From: Pararobbsia alpina_A
Lineage (GTDB): Bacteria > Pseudomonadota > Gammaproteobacteria > Burkholderiales > Burkholderiaceae
DNA: 64,000 bases
Reading direction: 5' to 3'
Assembly: GCF_965118125.1 (NCBI RefSeq)
Contig: NZ_OZ221288.1
Location: 2,480,001-2,544,000 of the forward strand
Of this stretch, positions 35,570 through 44,939 are shown piece after piece (position 1 is the first letter of the stretch; every line of letters begins with the position of its first letter). The notes under the pieces are model-generated. The model made no database searches. It had not been told where the DNA came from and saw nothing but the letters and a program-made list of their open reading frames with translations. Made by a program: the position numbers and the translations under genes.

Positions 35570-36456
35570 ATCCGCAACGGCAACTCCTTAGCAAAAAACT
35601 CCGTCGCGCGACGCACGCGCGCCGGTACGAATCGCCGTTTCGGCCAGATCAGACTCACGTCTCTGACCTCGCTGATGAACTCACCGAGAATCGGGATCAC
35701 GTCCGGGTCTCGCAGTTCGTCGGCGAGGGAAACCTTGGCAAACAATCCGATCCCGACGCCGGCCAGCACACCGGCCCGGATCGTTTCGACGCTGTTGGAC
35801 GACAGATTGCCCCGGACCGATACGCTGAATCGACCTTCGGGTCCTTCGAAGGGCCAGTCCGCCAGCTCCGTAAGCCCGCCGTATAAAAGGCAGTTGTGAT
35901 TCGCAAGCTCGGCTGGCGTTTTGGGTAATCCGTGTCGCTCGAAGTAACTGCGCGATCCGACGCACACGAGAGGCGTCGTTGCCACGCGCTTGACCACCGC
36001 ATCGGGATCATTGACGGGCCCCACTCGAATCGCGAGATCGATTCGGTCGTCCACCATGTCTCGCACGAAATCCGACAGAACCAGATCGACCTGCAGCCCG
36101 GGAACGAGTGACAGCAGCTCGGGCACAAGTGGCAGCACGTGCAGGCGTCCAAACGTCGCGGATGCGGCAATCCTGATCAGACCGGAAGTATCGAGTCTGC
36201 TGCTCGCCACTTCGCAGTCGGCTTCATGCATCTCCTCAATCAGCGGTTTGGTCCGCTCGTAATATCGCTGGCCCTGGTCGGTCAGCGTGACGCTGCGCGT
36301 GCTTCGATTGAACAGCATCACGCCGAGGCGCTTTTCGAGCGCGCCGATGGCTTTGCTGATCGCCGACTGCGATTCGCCTGTCCGACGCGCGGCTGCGGAA
36401 AACCCGCCGGCTTCGACGACGGCCATAAAAGCGTTCAGTTCCTGAAACCGGTCCAT
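35566..36456 (-). CDS. LysR-family regulator (divergent to SDR/OYE pair)
   Basis: 296 residues. The HTH is ELNAFMAVVEAGGFSAAARRTGESQSAISKAIGALEKRLG, followed by an effector domain with IRIAASATFGRLHVLPLVPE and DLAIRVGPVNDPDAVVKRV. It is of the CrgA/AaeR-type LysR group common beside oxidoreductases. It lies 122 bp divergent from the SDR gene at 36.58 kb, so SDR plus OYE is its likely target. The AT-rich strip around 36480-36520 is the likely operator region. Confidence 0.88.
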   Translation of the reverse strand: MDRFQELNAFMAVVEAGGFSAAARRTGESQSAISKAIGALEKRLGVMLFNRSTRSVTLTDQGQRYYERTKPLIEEMHEADCEVASSRLDTSGLIRIAASATFGRLHVLPLVPELLSLVPGLQVDLVLSDFVRDMVDDRIDLAIRVGPVNDPDAVVKRVATTPLVCVGSRSYFERHGLPKTPAELANHNCLLYGGLTELADWPFEGPEGRFSVSVRGNLSSNSVETIRAGVLAGVGIGLFAKVSLADELRDPDVIPILGEFISEVRDVSLIWPKRRFVPARVRRATEFFAKELPLRI

Positions 36457-36578
36457 TGTCTTCCTCCCGCTCGACCCATTCTCCTAAAGAATAGATCTTA
36501 TGGGAAATTCGGTGATTATCATCCGGCGCGATGGCAATTAACCTGAGCCTGTTCCTCACACACAGGCAAAAGGTTTTC

Positions 36579-37319
36579 ATGTCTACTCTCGCAGGCAAGG
36601 TTGCCGTCGTCAGCGGCGCAACGACAGGTATCGGTTTGGCTATCGCTCAGCGCTTCGTCGCCGAAGGCGCTCACGTCTTTATCTTTGGCCGTCGGCAGGC
36701 GCAGCTTGACGAGGCCGCGAAGCTGATCGGACGCAACGTCACGCCGATCCAGGCCGACGCCGCGGACCTGGATGATCTTGATCGCGTCGCCGATGTGGTC
36801 CGCCAGGAAAAGGGCGTCGTCGACATCGTCGTGTCGAACGCGGGCTATACGGAGCAGGCGTCGATCGACACGCTCACGCCCGCGCATTTCGACAAGGCGT
36901 TCAATCTGATGGCTCGCGGCCCGGTCTTCCTCGTGCAGAAGCAGCTGCCGATGATGAAGCGGGGCGGCTCAATCGTGCTGGTTTCGTCGGCCATGCACGT
37001 CATGGGTATTCCCGGTCATACGGCGTACGCAGCGACCAAGGCGGCATTGCGTTCGTATGCCCGCACCTGGGCGGCGGAATTCAAGGATCGCGGCATCCGC
37101 GTGAACATGCTGAGCCCCGGTGTGACCGACACGCCGATCCTCGATTCGCAGACGGTGGGGCGCGACGAACTCGTGGATATGTACCAGGGCATGGTACCGC
37201 TCGGCCGACTCGCGCGTGCCGAGGAGATGGCCAGCGCGGCGCTATTCCTGGCCTCTGACCAGAGTTCCTATGTGACGGGCGCCGATCTGATGGCCGACGG
37301 TGGCATCGGTCAGGTCTGA
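36579..37319 (+). CDS. SDR-family oxidoreductase
   Basis: 246-residue short-chain dehydrogenase. The cofactor motif is SGATTGIG (residues about 13-20), then NAG in IVVSNAGYTEQ, the catalytic Ser in IVLVSSAMHV, the YAATK active-site pair and the C-terminal LFLASDQSSYVTGADLMADGG. All catalytic residues are present, so an active NAD(P)-dependent reductase is expected, with unknown substrate. ATG 36579 (MSTLAGKVAV) is the usual SDR start; the extension to 36531 has no support. It lies 48 bp before an OYE gene on the same strand, probably an operon. Confidence 0.9.
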   Translation: MSTLAGKVAVVSGATTGIGLAIAQRFVAEGAHVFIFGRRQAQLDEAAKLIGRNVTPIQADAADLDDLDRVADVVRQEKGVVDIVVSNAGYTEQASIDTLTPAHFDKAFNLMARGPVFLVQKQLPMMKRGGSIVLVSSAMHVMGIPGHTAYAATKAALRSYARTWAAEFKDRGIRVNMLSPGVTDTPILDSQTVGRDELVDMYQGMVPLGRLARAEEMASAALFLASDQSSYVTGADLMADGGIGQV

Positions 37320-37367
37320 GATTTGTCCCGCGCTGACTCGCCGCTGCTAGCTTGCAGGAGATGCCCG

Positions 37368-38480
37368 ATGAATATGCTTGACGCCCTTTTCGATCCCTAT
37401 CGGCTCAACGCCCTCGACCTACCGAATCGCGTGATCATGGCGCCGATGACGCGCTCCAGGTCGCCAGGGGGCGTGCCGACCGCCGAGGTTGCCAGCTACT
37501 ATCGCCGCCGCGCGGAGCATGGCGTCGGCCTCATCATTACCGAGGCGACGGGGATAGGTCGTCCGGCGGCGCTCAATGAACCGGATATGCCCCGCTTGCA
37601 TGGCGAAGCGGCGCTCGCGGGTTGGAAGCGAGTCGTGGACGAGGTACACGCAGCTGGCGGGCGCATTGCACCACAGGTGGTTCATGTCGGGCATAAGCGC
37701 TCAAACGCGACTCCCGATTGGAGACCGGCAGCACCTTACGAGAGCCCCTCGGGCTTCGCAGTGACCGGCGAGCGAGTCGGTGTGCCAATGAGTGAATCGG
37801 ATGTGGCGGCCGCGATTGATGCCTTCGCGCGTGCAGCTTCGGATGCCGAGCGCATCGGGTTCGATGGCATCGAGCTGATGGGCGCGCACGGCTACCTGAT
37901 CAATCAGTTCTTCTATGACCACCTGAACTTGCGCGACGACGCCTATGGTGGCGCCACGCTCGTCGAACGCTCGCGCTTTGCCGTCGAAGTGCTGAAGGCC
38001 GTGCGAGCAGCAGTGACGCCGGGTTTTCCGGTGATTCTTCGGCTTTCGCAATGGAAGCCGACAGACTTCAAAGCACGGCTTGCTGAAACGCCGCAGGCGC
38101 TTGAACAATGGCTCAGCGTGCTCGTTGACGCCGGTGCGGACGCCTTCCACCTTTCGCAGCCCAAGTACTCGCAGCCCGCGTTCCCCGAGATCGATAGCGA
38201 ACTGAATCTTGCCGGCTGGGCAAAAAAGCTCACGGGGATCACCGCGATTACCGTCGGCGCGGTCGGCCTGTCTGGTGACGTCTACCAATCGCTTCGGGGA
38301 TACAGCGCTCAATCCACGCCGCTCGATGACTTGATTGCGCGCCTTGAGCGCGGTGAATTCGATCTGGTGGCAGTCGGACGCGCGCTGCTGCAGGACCCCG
38401 CGTGGCTTGAAAAAGTACGCAGGAATCGTGTCGACCAGATCGCCGACTTCACGCCGGCGGCGTTTGCGACACTGCGTTAG
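37368..38480 (+). CDS. Old yellow enzyme-like oxidoreductase with altered active site
   Basis: 370-residue OYE-family protein (NRVIMAPMTRSRSPGGVPTAEVA at the N-terminus, FDLVAVGRALLQDPAWLEKV at the C-terminus). The substrate-binding segment reads IELMGAHGYLINQF, where other OYEs have an IELHGAHGY-like sequence: the first His is replaced by Met. The second His is kept. This could change substrate range or activity. GCAGGAG precedes ATG 37368. It is probably cotranscribed with the SDR gene upstream and controlled by the divergent LysR. Confidence 0.88.
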   Translation: MNMLDALFDPYRLNALDLPNRVIMAPMTRSRSPGGVPTAEVASYYRRRAEHGVGLIITEATGIGRPAALNEPDMPRLHGEAALAGWKRVVDEVHAAGGRIAPQVVHVGHKRSNATPDWRPAAPYESPSGFAVTGERVGVPMSESDVAAAIDAFARAASDAERIGFDGIELMGAHGYLINQFFYDHLNLRDDAYGGATLVERSRFAVEVLKAVRAAVTPGFPVILRLSQWKPTDFKARLAETPQALEQWLSVLVDAGADAFHLSQPKYSQPAFPEIDSELNLAGWAKKLTGITAITVGAVGLSGDVYQSLRGYSAQSTPLDDLIARLERGEFDLVAVGRALLQDPAWLEKVRRNRVDQIADFTPAAFATLR

Positions 38481-38581
38481 TCACACACGCACTGTGCTTG
38501 CCCTGCCAATGCAATGATCGATAGGAATTTGGCCTGGAGGTCGGCTGAGCTCGGTCGAGATATTCGGTCGGCCCGGAAGCA

Positions 38582-39475
38582 CTAAGCGCTGAAGAGGCCT
38601 TCGCTCGCTTTGAACGAGTCCTGCACGTGCTGCATCACCGCTCGTATCGTTGCGACGTTACGATCCTGCCTGCGGACAAACAGCCAGATATCACGCGGCG
38701 GAGGCGCGGGCTCGAGCGTGCAGAGCGTCAGGCCGGGAAGGCTGCGCCCCAGGTAGTGCGGTAGCAACGCCAGGCCCGCTCCGTTTCCTGCCGCGATGGC
38801 TTGCATGATGTGGTTCTCACCCCGAAATGCAATGCGTGATCGGGGGAAATGCCGCGTCAGCCACTCCGCGCCCGGCATGTCGCCACTCTCCTCGTTGTAA
38901 CCGACAAACGTCGGCAATTCTCCGCGCTCGGCGCGATCGCACTGCGCTGCGATTCCGTAAAAGCCGAATGCCATGCTTCCCAGGGGCTTGGCGATGAGAT
39001 CCGCATCCACGGCGTGGCCGACGCGCACCGCAATGTCAGCCTTATGCCGGCTGAGACTGATTGACCGAAGGTCTGTCGCGAGATCGATATCCAGGCCGGG
39101 ATGCGTAGCCGTGATCTCTGTCAGGCGCGCTAGCAGAAATCCTTGTGCAAGCGCCGGAGGCGCGTTGATACGGACGAGTCCACGTAGCGTGTCAGGTGCA
39201 CCGATGGCAGGGCGGGAAAGGTTCTGTGCTGCAACCTCCATTTCCGCCGCGACTTGCAGCGCATGCTCTCCCGCCGGTGTGAGTCGATACCCGTCGGGTC
39301 TGCGCTCGACCAGCTTGTCGCCAAGACTCTCTTCAAGAGACTGTATGCGCCTCGCCACCGTGGCGTGATTCACCTGCAGCGCGCGCGCAGTGGCAGACAG
39401 GCTGCGGTAGCGCCCTAACGCAAGGAACATCCGTACATCCTGCCAGTCGAGGGCTGTGCGTTTTCGATCAGTCAT
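38582..39475 (-). CDS. LysR-family regulator (divergent to second SDR)
   Basis: 297 residues. The HTH is DVRMFLALGRYRSLSATARALQVNHATVARRIQSLEESLG and the effector domain has LVRINAPPALAQGFLLARL and DIAVRVGHAVDADLIAKPL. It is divergent from the SDR gene at 39.59 kb with 113 bp between starts, the usual arrangement for LysR control of a neighbour. It lies tail-to-tail with the OYE gene ending at 38480. Confidence 0.88.
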   Translation of the reverse strand: MTDRKRTALDWQDVRMFLALGRYRSLSATARALQVNHATVARRIQSLEESLGDKLVERRPDGYRLTPAGEHALQVAAEMEVAAQNLSRPAIGAPDTLRGLVRINAPPALAQGFLLARLTEITATHPGLDIDLATDLRSISLSRHKADIAVRVGHAVDADLIAKPLGSMAFGFYGIAAQCDRAERGELPTFVGYNEESGDMPGAEWLTRHFPRSRIAFRGENHIMQAIAAGNGAGLALLPHYLGRSLPGLTLCTLEPAPPPRDIWLFVRRQDRNVATIRAVMQHVQDSFKASEGLFSA

Positions 39476-39588
39476 TGCGCAAGGATAGCGACTGCCGCTT
39501 CGCGGTGTCCAGCGATACGCTTCTTGCCAGATCGCGACATGCCTGACCCGTTCGCGTCTGTCTTAATCAACTCGCAAGGAGCATTTCC

Positions 39589-40299
39589 ATGACTCAAAGG
39601 AAAGTTGCCATCGTCACCGGCGCTTCGCAAGGCATTGGTGCCGGTGTGGTCGACGCGTATCGCAAGAAGGGCTACGTCGTCATCGCGAACTCGCGCAGTA
39701 TCAAGCAGAGTGATGACGATGGCGTTGTGGCGGTGGCGGGCGACATCCGCGATCGCGAAGTCGCGGACCGTGTTGTTCAAATCGCGCTCGAACGCTTCGG
39801 CCGGATCGATACACTGATCAACAACGCCGGTATTTTTATCGGCAAGCCATTCACCGACTACACGCCTGACGACTACAGGAATGTGATGGGAGTGAACGTT
39901 GAAGGTTTCTTCAACATCACGCAGCCGGTACTTCGGCAAATGGTCAGGCAAGGCAGCGGCCATATCGTGCAGATCACGGCGACCGTTGTGCATCAGGGGA
40001 TTGCGGGGGCACCGGCGGGGCTTGCGATGTTGAGCAAGGGCGGTCTCTACGCCGTGACTGGCGGCCTGGCGATCGAGTATGCGAAACAGGGCATCCGTGT
40101 GAATGCCGTGGCGCCCGGTGTCATCAAGACGCCCATGCATCCGGCAGAAAAACATGCGTTGCTCGATACCATGCACCCGATCGGTCGCATGGGCGAGGTG
40201 TCCGAAATCGTCGACGCGATCATGTATCTCGAAGATGCGGCCTTTGTCACCGGACAGACCATCAACGTAGATGGCGGCCGGCACGCCGGTCGCTGGTAA
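39589..40299 (+). CDS. SDR-family protein lacking the catalytic tyrosine
   Basis: 236 residues with a good Rossmann start (VAIVTGASQGIGAG), LINNAGIF, VNVEGFFN and the C-terminal FVTGQTINVDGGR. The usual YxxxK reads AMLSK within APAGLAMLSKGGLYAVTG, so Tyr is Ala, and the Ser motif reads QITATVVHQ. Lys is kept. The DNA is clear at this place, so it is not a frame error. It may be a binding or regulatory SDR, or use a different mechanism. The LysR gene is divergent. Confidence 0.88.
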   Translation: MTQRKVAIVTGASQGIGAGVVDAYRKKGYVVIANSRSIKQSDDDGVVAVAGDIRDREVADRVVQIALERFGRIDTLINNAGIFIGKPFTDYTPDDYRNVMGVNVEGFFNITQPVLRQMVRQGSGHIVQITATVVHQGIAGAPAGLAMLSKGGLYAVTGGLAIEYAKQGIRVNAVAPGVIKTPMHPAEKHALLDTMHPIGRMGEVSEIVDAIMYLEDAAFVTGQTINVDGGRHAGRW

Positions 40300-40525
40300 G
40301 GCGTGTCCTTGCCGTTCAGTCAGGTTCAAAACGGCAGTGAAGTTCGGCCGTGCTGCCGGGTCCGTTCAGGTTGCTACCGACCTGACGTGGAACCCGGTGA
40401 TGGCGGCTTCGCGACATCACGAGGTTCCACTCGGCTCAACAGGCATCGCGCGTTCGTACAGCAATTCGCACCCGGCATGAAATCTGCAGACAACGCCGGG
40501 TGGCGAATAACAGCTGAGCACGGCG

Positions 40526-42040
40526 ATGCAAAACGAACACACGACGAATCCTGGCGGCGCTGCCGCGACTGTCCGCATTTCCACGGGGGTGGGCGGACTG
40601 GACGACGTTCTGAATGGTGGCCTGACGGCAAACCGGGTGTATTTGGTCGAAGGCGTTCCGGGTGCGGGAAAAACTACCCTTGGCCTGCATTTTCTACTGG
40701 AAGGCGCGAGACGAGGCGAAGCGGGTCTCTACATCACGCTGTCGGAAACCGCCGCCGAACTCAAGGCGGTCGCGGCCTCTCACCACTGGTCGCTCGACGC
40801 CCTGACGATTCACGAACTCGTCAGTGAAGACGGACTTGCCGAAGACGCCGGCCAGTCGATCTTGCATCCTTCGGAAGTCGAGCTTGGAGAGACGGTCGAA
40901 GAGGTCCGCCGCGCGGTCATGAAAGTCCGGCCGCAGCGGATCGTGTTCGACAGTCTTTCGGAGCTGCGCCTCCTTGCGCAGGATGCCCTTAAATACCGCC
41001 GCCAGGTGCTGGCGCTCAAACAGTTCTTCCTGACGCAGGGCTGCACGGTGTGGCTGCTCGATGACAAGACGACGCGGCTGTCAGACCTCCAACTGCACAG
41101 CATCACGCATGGCGTGATCGAACTCGACCAGCAGCTTCAGGATTACGGCACCGAACAGCGACGCTTGCGAATCGTCAAGATGCGTGGCGTCAAGTTCGCC
41201 GGCGGCTATCACGACTTCAGGCTCGACACGGGCGGTATTACCGTCTATCCGCGTTTGATCGCCGCCAAGCATCGTCGCGAATTCGATGCCGCGTCTCAGA
41301 CAACCGGCGTCGAAGAGCTGGACGCCTTGCTTGGTGGAGGTCTCGTCCCCGGCACGAGCCTGCTTGTTGTCGGTCCGTCAGGCGCCGGGAAAACGACGAC
41401 CGCCGTGCGTTGCGCGTTGAGTGCCCTCGAACGCGGACAGCGCGTCAAATACTTTTTGTTCGATGAGACGTTAGGCACGATGTTGTCGCGCTCAAGAAAC
41501 CTGAGCATGAGTCTTGATGCCTACATCGAGAACGACCGCTTACTGGTCCAGCAGATCGACCCGGCGGAAATGTCGCCGGGCCAGTTCGCCACATTGGTCC
41601 GTGAAGCCGTCGAAGACGCCGACGCGTCGATGATCGTGATCGACAGTCTGAATGCCTATATGCAGGCCATGCCCGGGCATCGACATCTGCTGTTGCAGAT
41701 GCACGAACTCCTGAGTTATTTGAATCAGCAGGGGGTCATCACGCTCATGGTTCTGGGGCAGCACGGGCTGATCGGCACGGTCGGCACGGACATCGATCTG
41801 AGCTACCTCAGCGATGCGCTTCTCGTGTTCCGTTACTTTGAAAGTGCCGGTGACGTCCTGACGGCTTTGTCCGTCCTGAAGAGCCGCTCGAACGCTCATG
41901 AGCGTTCGATTCGCGAGTTCAGGATCGCAAATACAGGGTTGAGGGTCGGTTTGCCTCTCAAGGACTTCGAAGGCGTCATGAGCGGTCTGCCGACCTATCA
42001 CGGTCAACAGCCGCTGCTTGACCACGGTGTTGACGAGTAG
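40526..42040 (+). CDS. KaiC-like two-domain RecA ATPase
   Basis: 504 residues with two RecA/KaiC domains. Walker A motifs are GVPGAGKTT (43-51) and GPSGAGKTT (283-291); Walker B-like strands are RIVFDSLSEL and MIVIDSLNAY. The catalytic Glu pair of cyanobacterial KaiC is altered (LSETAAEL and FDETLG). No kaiA or kaiB is nearby. Proteobacterial KaiC homologues often sit with histidine kinases and are linked to stress adaptation rather than a true clock. Here the kinase follows 9 bp downstream, so both are probably one transcript. Confidence 0.9.
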   Translation: MQNEHTTNPGGAAATVRISTGVGGLDDVLNGGLTANRVYLVEGVPGAGKTTLGLHFLLEGARRGEAGLYITLSETAAELKAVAASHHWSLDALTIHELVSEDGLAEDAGQSILHPSEVELGETVEEVRRAVMKVRPQRIVFDSLSELRLLAQDALKYRRQVLALKQFFLTQGCTVWLLDDKTTRLSDLQLHSITHGVIELDQQLQDYGTEQRRLRIVKMRGVKFAGGYHDFRLDTGGITVYPRLIAAKHRREFDAASQTTGVEELDALLGGGLVPGTSLLVVGPSGAGKTTTAVRCALSALERGQRVKYFLFDETLGTMLSRSRNLSMSLDAYIENDRLLVQQIDPAEMSPGQFATLVREAVEDADASMIVIDSLNAYMQAMPGHRHLLLQMHELLSYLNQQGVITLMVLGQHGLIGTVGTDIDLSYLSDALLVFRYFESAGDVLTALSVLKSRSNAHERSIREFRIANTGLRVGLPLKDFEGVMSGLPTYHGQQPLLDHGVDE

Positions 42041-42049
42041 GGGCCCGCA

Positions 42050-43603
42050 TTGGAAGAAAGGATCCTGATCGCTGCGCCCCGTGGACGCGACGCACAAGTC
42101 GTTGAGCAAGTGCTCGCACGAGAGCACATGACGTGTGTTGCTTGTGCGGATATTGACGACCTCGTGACTTCGTTACGTGAAGGCGCCGCATGCGCGTTGA
42201 TCGCCGACGAAGCGCTCGACCGCAAAGCACTCGACCTGCTGGAGGCGTGGCTGATCAACCAGCAGCCGTGGTCGGACCTTCCATTCGTCCTTCTTGTGGG
42301 CAACGGCAAGCGCGGCATGCCGACGCCCGAGTCGCTTCACCTGGCGACACTGGGTAATGTCGTGCTGATCGAGCGTCCGGTCAGCCGTGATGCGCTGATC
42401 AGCGCTGCCCGCAGCGCACTGCGGGCGAGGCGGCGGCAGTATCAGGCCCGGGAAATGATTGCCGAGCGCGCGGCGGCGAATGCCCAACTGCTTATCGCAT
42501 CACGCCAGAAAGACGAGTTTCTTGCCATGCTCGCACACGAGCTGCGTAATCCGCTGACACCGATCCGCAATGCGGTGGAGACGATCCGGGTTGCAGAAGA
42601 AGCGTTGCCGCCGCGGATGCATTGGGCGCGTGACATTATCGAGCGGCAAACCCGACATCTGTCGAGCTTGCTCGAAGCGCTACTGGATGTGTCGCGCATT
42701 ACGACCGGGAAGGTCACGCTCAGGCAGGAGACGCTCGACCTCGGCGTGCTGCTGGCGAATGCCATCGATGTCGCACGCTTGTCGATCGCTGCGCGACGTC
42801 ATGTGCTCGAAGCCGATTTGCCGGACGAATCCATGTACGTGAGTGCGGATGCGACGCGGCTTGCTCAGGTATTCGGAAACTTGCTCGACAATGCGGCGAA
42901 ATATACGCCGGACGGAGGCCGTATCCGCGTGCAGGCGCATAAGGAAGGCAGCGAGGCGGTCGTGACAATCAGCGACAACGGCACGGGCATCTCAAAGGAC
43001 GATCTGCCGCGGATCTTCGAACTCTTTTCTCAATCGAGTCGCGCGCTCGATCGCGCACAAGGCGGGTTGGGCATCGGTCTTTCGATCGTCCGTACGCTCG
43101 TCGCCATGCATGGAGGCAACGTCGAGGCCCATAGCGATGGAATCGGCCAGGGTGCAAGCGTCGTACTTCATTTGCCTCTCGTTTTGGCCAGGCAGGAGGA
43201 GCTTGCTTCACCGTCTCGCTCCAGGCCGCGCCATACGCAAGGCCTTCGCATACTTGTCGTCGACGACAATAGCGACGCTGCCGAGTCACTCGCTATTTTG
43301 CTTGGCGTAGGAGGTCACGATGCAGTGACGGCACCGGATGGTCCGATAGCGCTCGCGAAGTGCGAAACGGAACGGTTTGACGCAGTCATCCTCGACATCG
43401 GGCTACCTGGGCTCGATGGCTACGAAGTCGCCCGGCGCATGAAGCTATTGCCATCGATGTCCGGCGTGATGCTGATCGCGCTGACAGGGTACGGTCAGGT
43501 CGAGGACATCCGGCACGCGAAAGAAGCGGGCTTTAACCATCACTTCGTCAAACCCGTCGAGCCCGATAGTTTGTTCGCGCTGTTTGATGAAATGAGTGCT
43601 TGA
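42050..43603 (+). CDS. Hybrid histidine kinase (receiver-HisKA-HATPase-receiver)
   Basis: 517 residues. It has an N-terminal receiver-like domain (Asp53 in ALIADEAL, conservation weak) and HisKA with His163 (LAMLAHELRNPLTPI). The HATPase_c follows (NLLDNAAKYTPDG, ISDNGTGISKDD, GGLGIGLSIVRTLVAMHGG), then a C-terminal receiver (LRILVVDDNSDA, VILDIGLPGLDGYE, HFVKPVEP). There are no membrane helices, so it is cytoplasmic. It appears to start at TTG 42050, 9 bp after the KaiC stop; the first in-frame ATG would remove part of the first domain. It probably works with the KaiC-like ATPase, receiving or relaying its state. Confidence 0.9.
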   Translation: MEERILIAAPRGRDAQVVEQVLAREHMTCVACADIDDLVTSLREGAACALIADEALDRKALDLLEAWLINQQPWSDLPFVLLVGNGKRGMPTPESLHLATLGNVVLIERPVSRDALISAARSALRARRRQYQAREMIAERAAANAQLLIASRQKDEFLAMLAHELRNPLTPIRNAVETIRVAEEALPPRMHWARDIIERQTRHLSSLLEALLDVSRITTGKVTLRQETLDLGVLLANAIDVARLSIAARRHVLEADLPDESMYVSADATRLAQVFGNLLDNAAKYTPDGGRIRVQAHKEGSEAVVTISDNGTGISKDDLPRIFELFSQSSRALDRAQGGLGIGLSIVRTLVAMHGGNVEAHSDGIGQGASVVLHLPLVLARQEELASPSRSRPRHTQGLRILVVDDNSDAAESLAILLGVGGHDAVTAPDGPIALAKCETERFDAVILDIGLPGLDGYEVARRMKLLPSMSGVMLIALTGYGQVEDIRHAKEAGFNHHFVKPVEPDSLFALFDEMSA

Positions 43604-43658
43604 AGGCTGGGCTAGACCTGTCTCTTTAGCCCGACGATCGAAGTCGATGCCGAGCAGT

Positions 43659-43685
43659 GTGCCTCGCGCAGTCCGCGCGAGGCAC
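43659..43685. terminator. Bidirectional hairpin between kinase and OYE genes
   Basis: GTGCCTCGCGC (43659-43669) pairs perfectly with 43675-43685 around a 5-nt loop. The 11-bp stem is GC-rich and sits between two convergent genes, so it probably ends both transcripts. Confidence 0.6.
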
Positions 43686-43716
43686 GTGGAATCACACAGA
43701 CGGGCGTTATCGTGAC

Positions 43717-44832
43717 TCACAGATCGGACTGCATCGCGATTTCCGCTTCTTTGATATTCGCGATCGGTTGCAGGATCGAGTGGTCAAACGACTTCGGTTC
43801 ACGGTTGTGCGCGAGCACTTTCGGCAGGTCGGGGTTGGCCAATGCTCCGCGACCGACGGCGACCACATCGGCACCTGCGTCGACGACTGCTTTCATCCGA
43901 TCCGCCGTGTGCAACCCACCGTTCGCGATGAGCGTGACATTGGGTGCATAGCGTCGTGCAAGCGTCACCAGGCTGTCTTTCGAGCCTTCGAAGGCAGGTT
44001 GCCACGCTTCATATTCGGTGACGTGAATGAAGTTCGCGCCGGCGTCGGCAAGGGTGCCGAAGATCGCTTCGGCATCCGCTTCACCGCCAAGCCACTTCGA
44101 CGTGAAGTCATTGACCTTGCCCTGAGAGATCCGGATACCGACCGGTGCCGCGTTGCCGATCGAGTGCTTGACGAGCTTCACGATGTCCGCAAGCAGCTGC
44201 ACGCGCTTGAGTGCATCGCCGCCCCAACGGTCGGTGCGAAGGTTCGTGTGCGCGGTCAGGAACTGGTCGAGAAGATAGCCGTTAGCGCCATGAATCTCGA
44301 CGCCGTTAAAGCCGGCAATATGAATGGCGCGTTGTGCGGCGCTCAAGAATCCTTGAACGGCCTCTTCAAGCTCGGCATCGGTGATTTCTTTCGGCTCGGG
44401 ATACGGGCCGTTGCCGAAGTAGAACTCCATTTGCTTGCCCTTTGGGCGAACAGCCGAGGGCGCGACGGTGTGCGTGCGATACACATTGCCTTGACTCAGC
44501 GCGCCCGCATGCATCAGTTGCGCAAAGACAAGGGCGCCTTCGTCTTGCATTGCTTGCGTAAAGTCCGTCCAGCCTCGCGCCTGATCGTCGTCGGAGAGTC
44601 CGGGCTGAAAACGGTATCCTTGCGAAAATGCCTTGTCGGTGTAGATGCCTTCGGTCGTGACAAGCCCGAAGCCACCTTTAGCGAAACGCATGTAGTAGTC
44701 GAACATGGTCTGCGTCGGATGACCGTTCTCCGTCGCCGTGATGCGCGTCATGGGCGAGACTGCGATTCGATTGCGAACTGCGATGCTGTTGCCGTTGTAC
44801 GGGGACAGGATCAGGGGAGTCGTGTCAGTCAT
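43717..44832 (-). CDS. NADH:flavin oxidoreductase (OYE family)
   Basis: 371 residues from ATG 44832 (MTDTTPLILSPYNGNSIAVRNRIAVSPMTRITA). The substrate-binding motif is intact (VEIHGANGYLLDQFL). It has QLMHAGALSQG and the C-terminal flavin phosphate site DVVAVGRGALANPDLPKVL. An ene-reductase acting on activated alkenes is expected. The longer form from 44868 adds 12 residues without support. It is divergent from a LysR gene (107 bp between starts). Confidence 0.9.
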   Translation of the reverse strand: MTDTTPLILSPYNGNSIAVRNRIAVSPMTRITATENGHPTQTMFDYYMRFAKGGFGLVTTEGIYTDKAFSQGYRFQPGLSDDDQARGWTDFTQAMQDEGALVFAQLMHAGALSQGNVYRTHTVAPSAVRPKGKQMEFYFGNGPYPEPKEITDAELEEAVQGFLSAAQRAIHIAGFNGVEIHGANGYLLDQFLTAHTNLRTDRWGGDALKRVQLLADIVKLVKHSIGNAAPVGIRISQGKVNDFTSKWLGGEADAEAIFGTLADAGANFIHVTEYEAWQPAFEGSKDSLVTLARRYAPNVTLIANGGLHTADRMKAVVDAGADVVAVGRGALANPDLPKVLAHNREPKSFDHSILQPIANIKEAEIAMQSDL

Positions 44833-44939
44833 TTTCTCTGCTCGCTGCGAAAGGGAAAGTGACTGCATCGTAGGCGTCGCGTGGGCGAAGAAACAGGCAT
44901 CGAGGCGTGAAGCCGCCGTATCACTTTCGGATATAAACC

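Noticed and set aside
40303..40827. 174-aa frame overlapping the start of the KaiC-like gene
   Set aside because: Random Arg/Gly-rich translation in a shifted frame of a clear KaiC gene.
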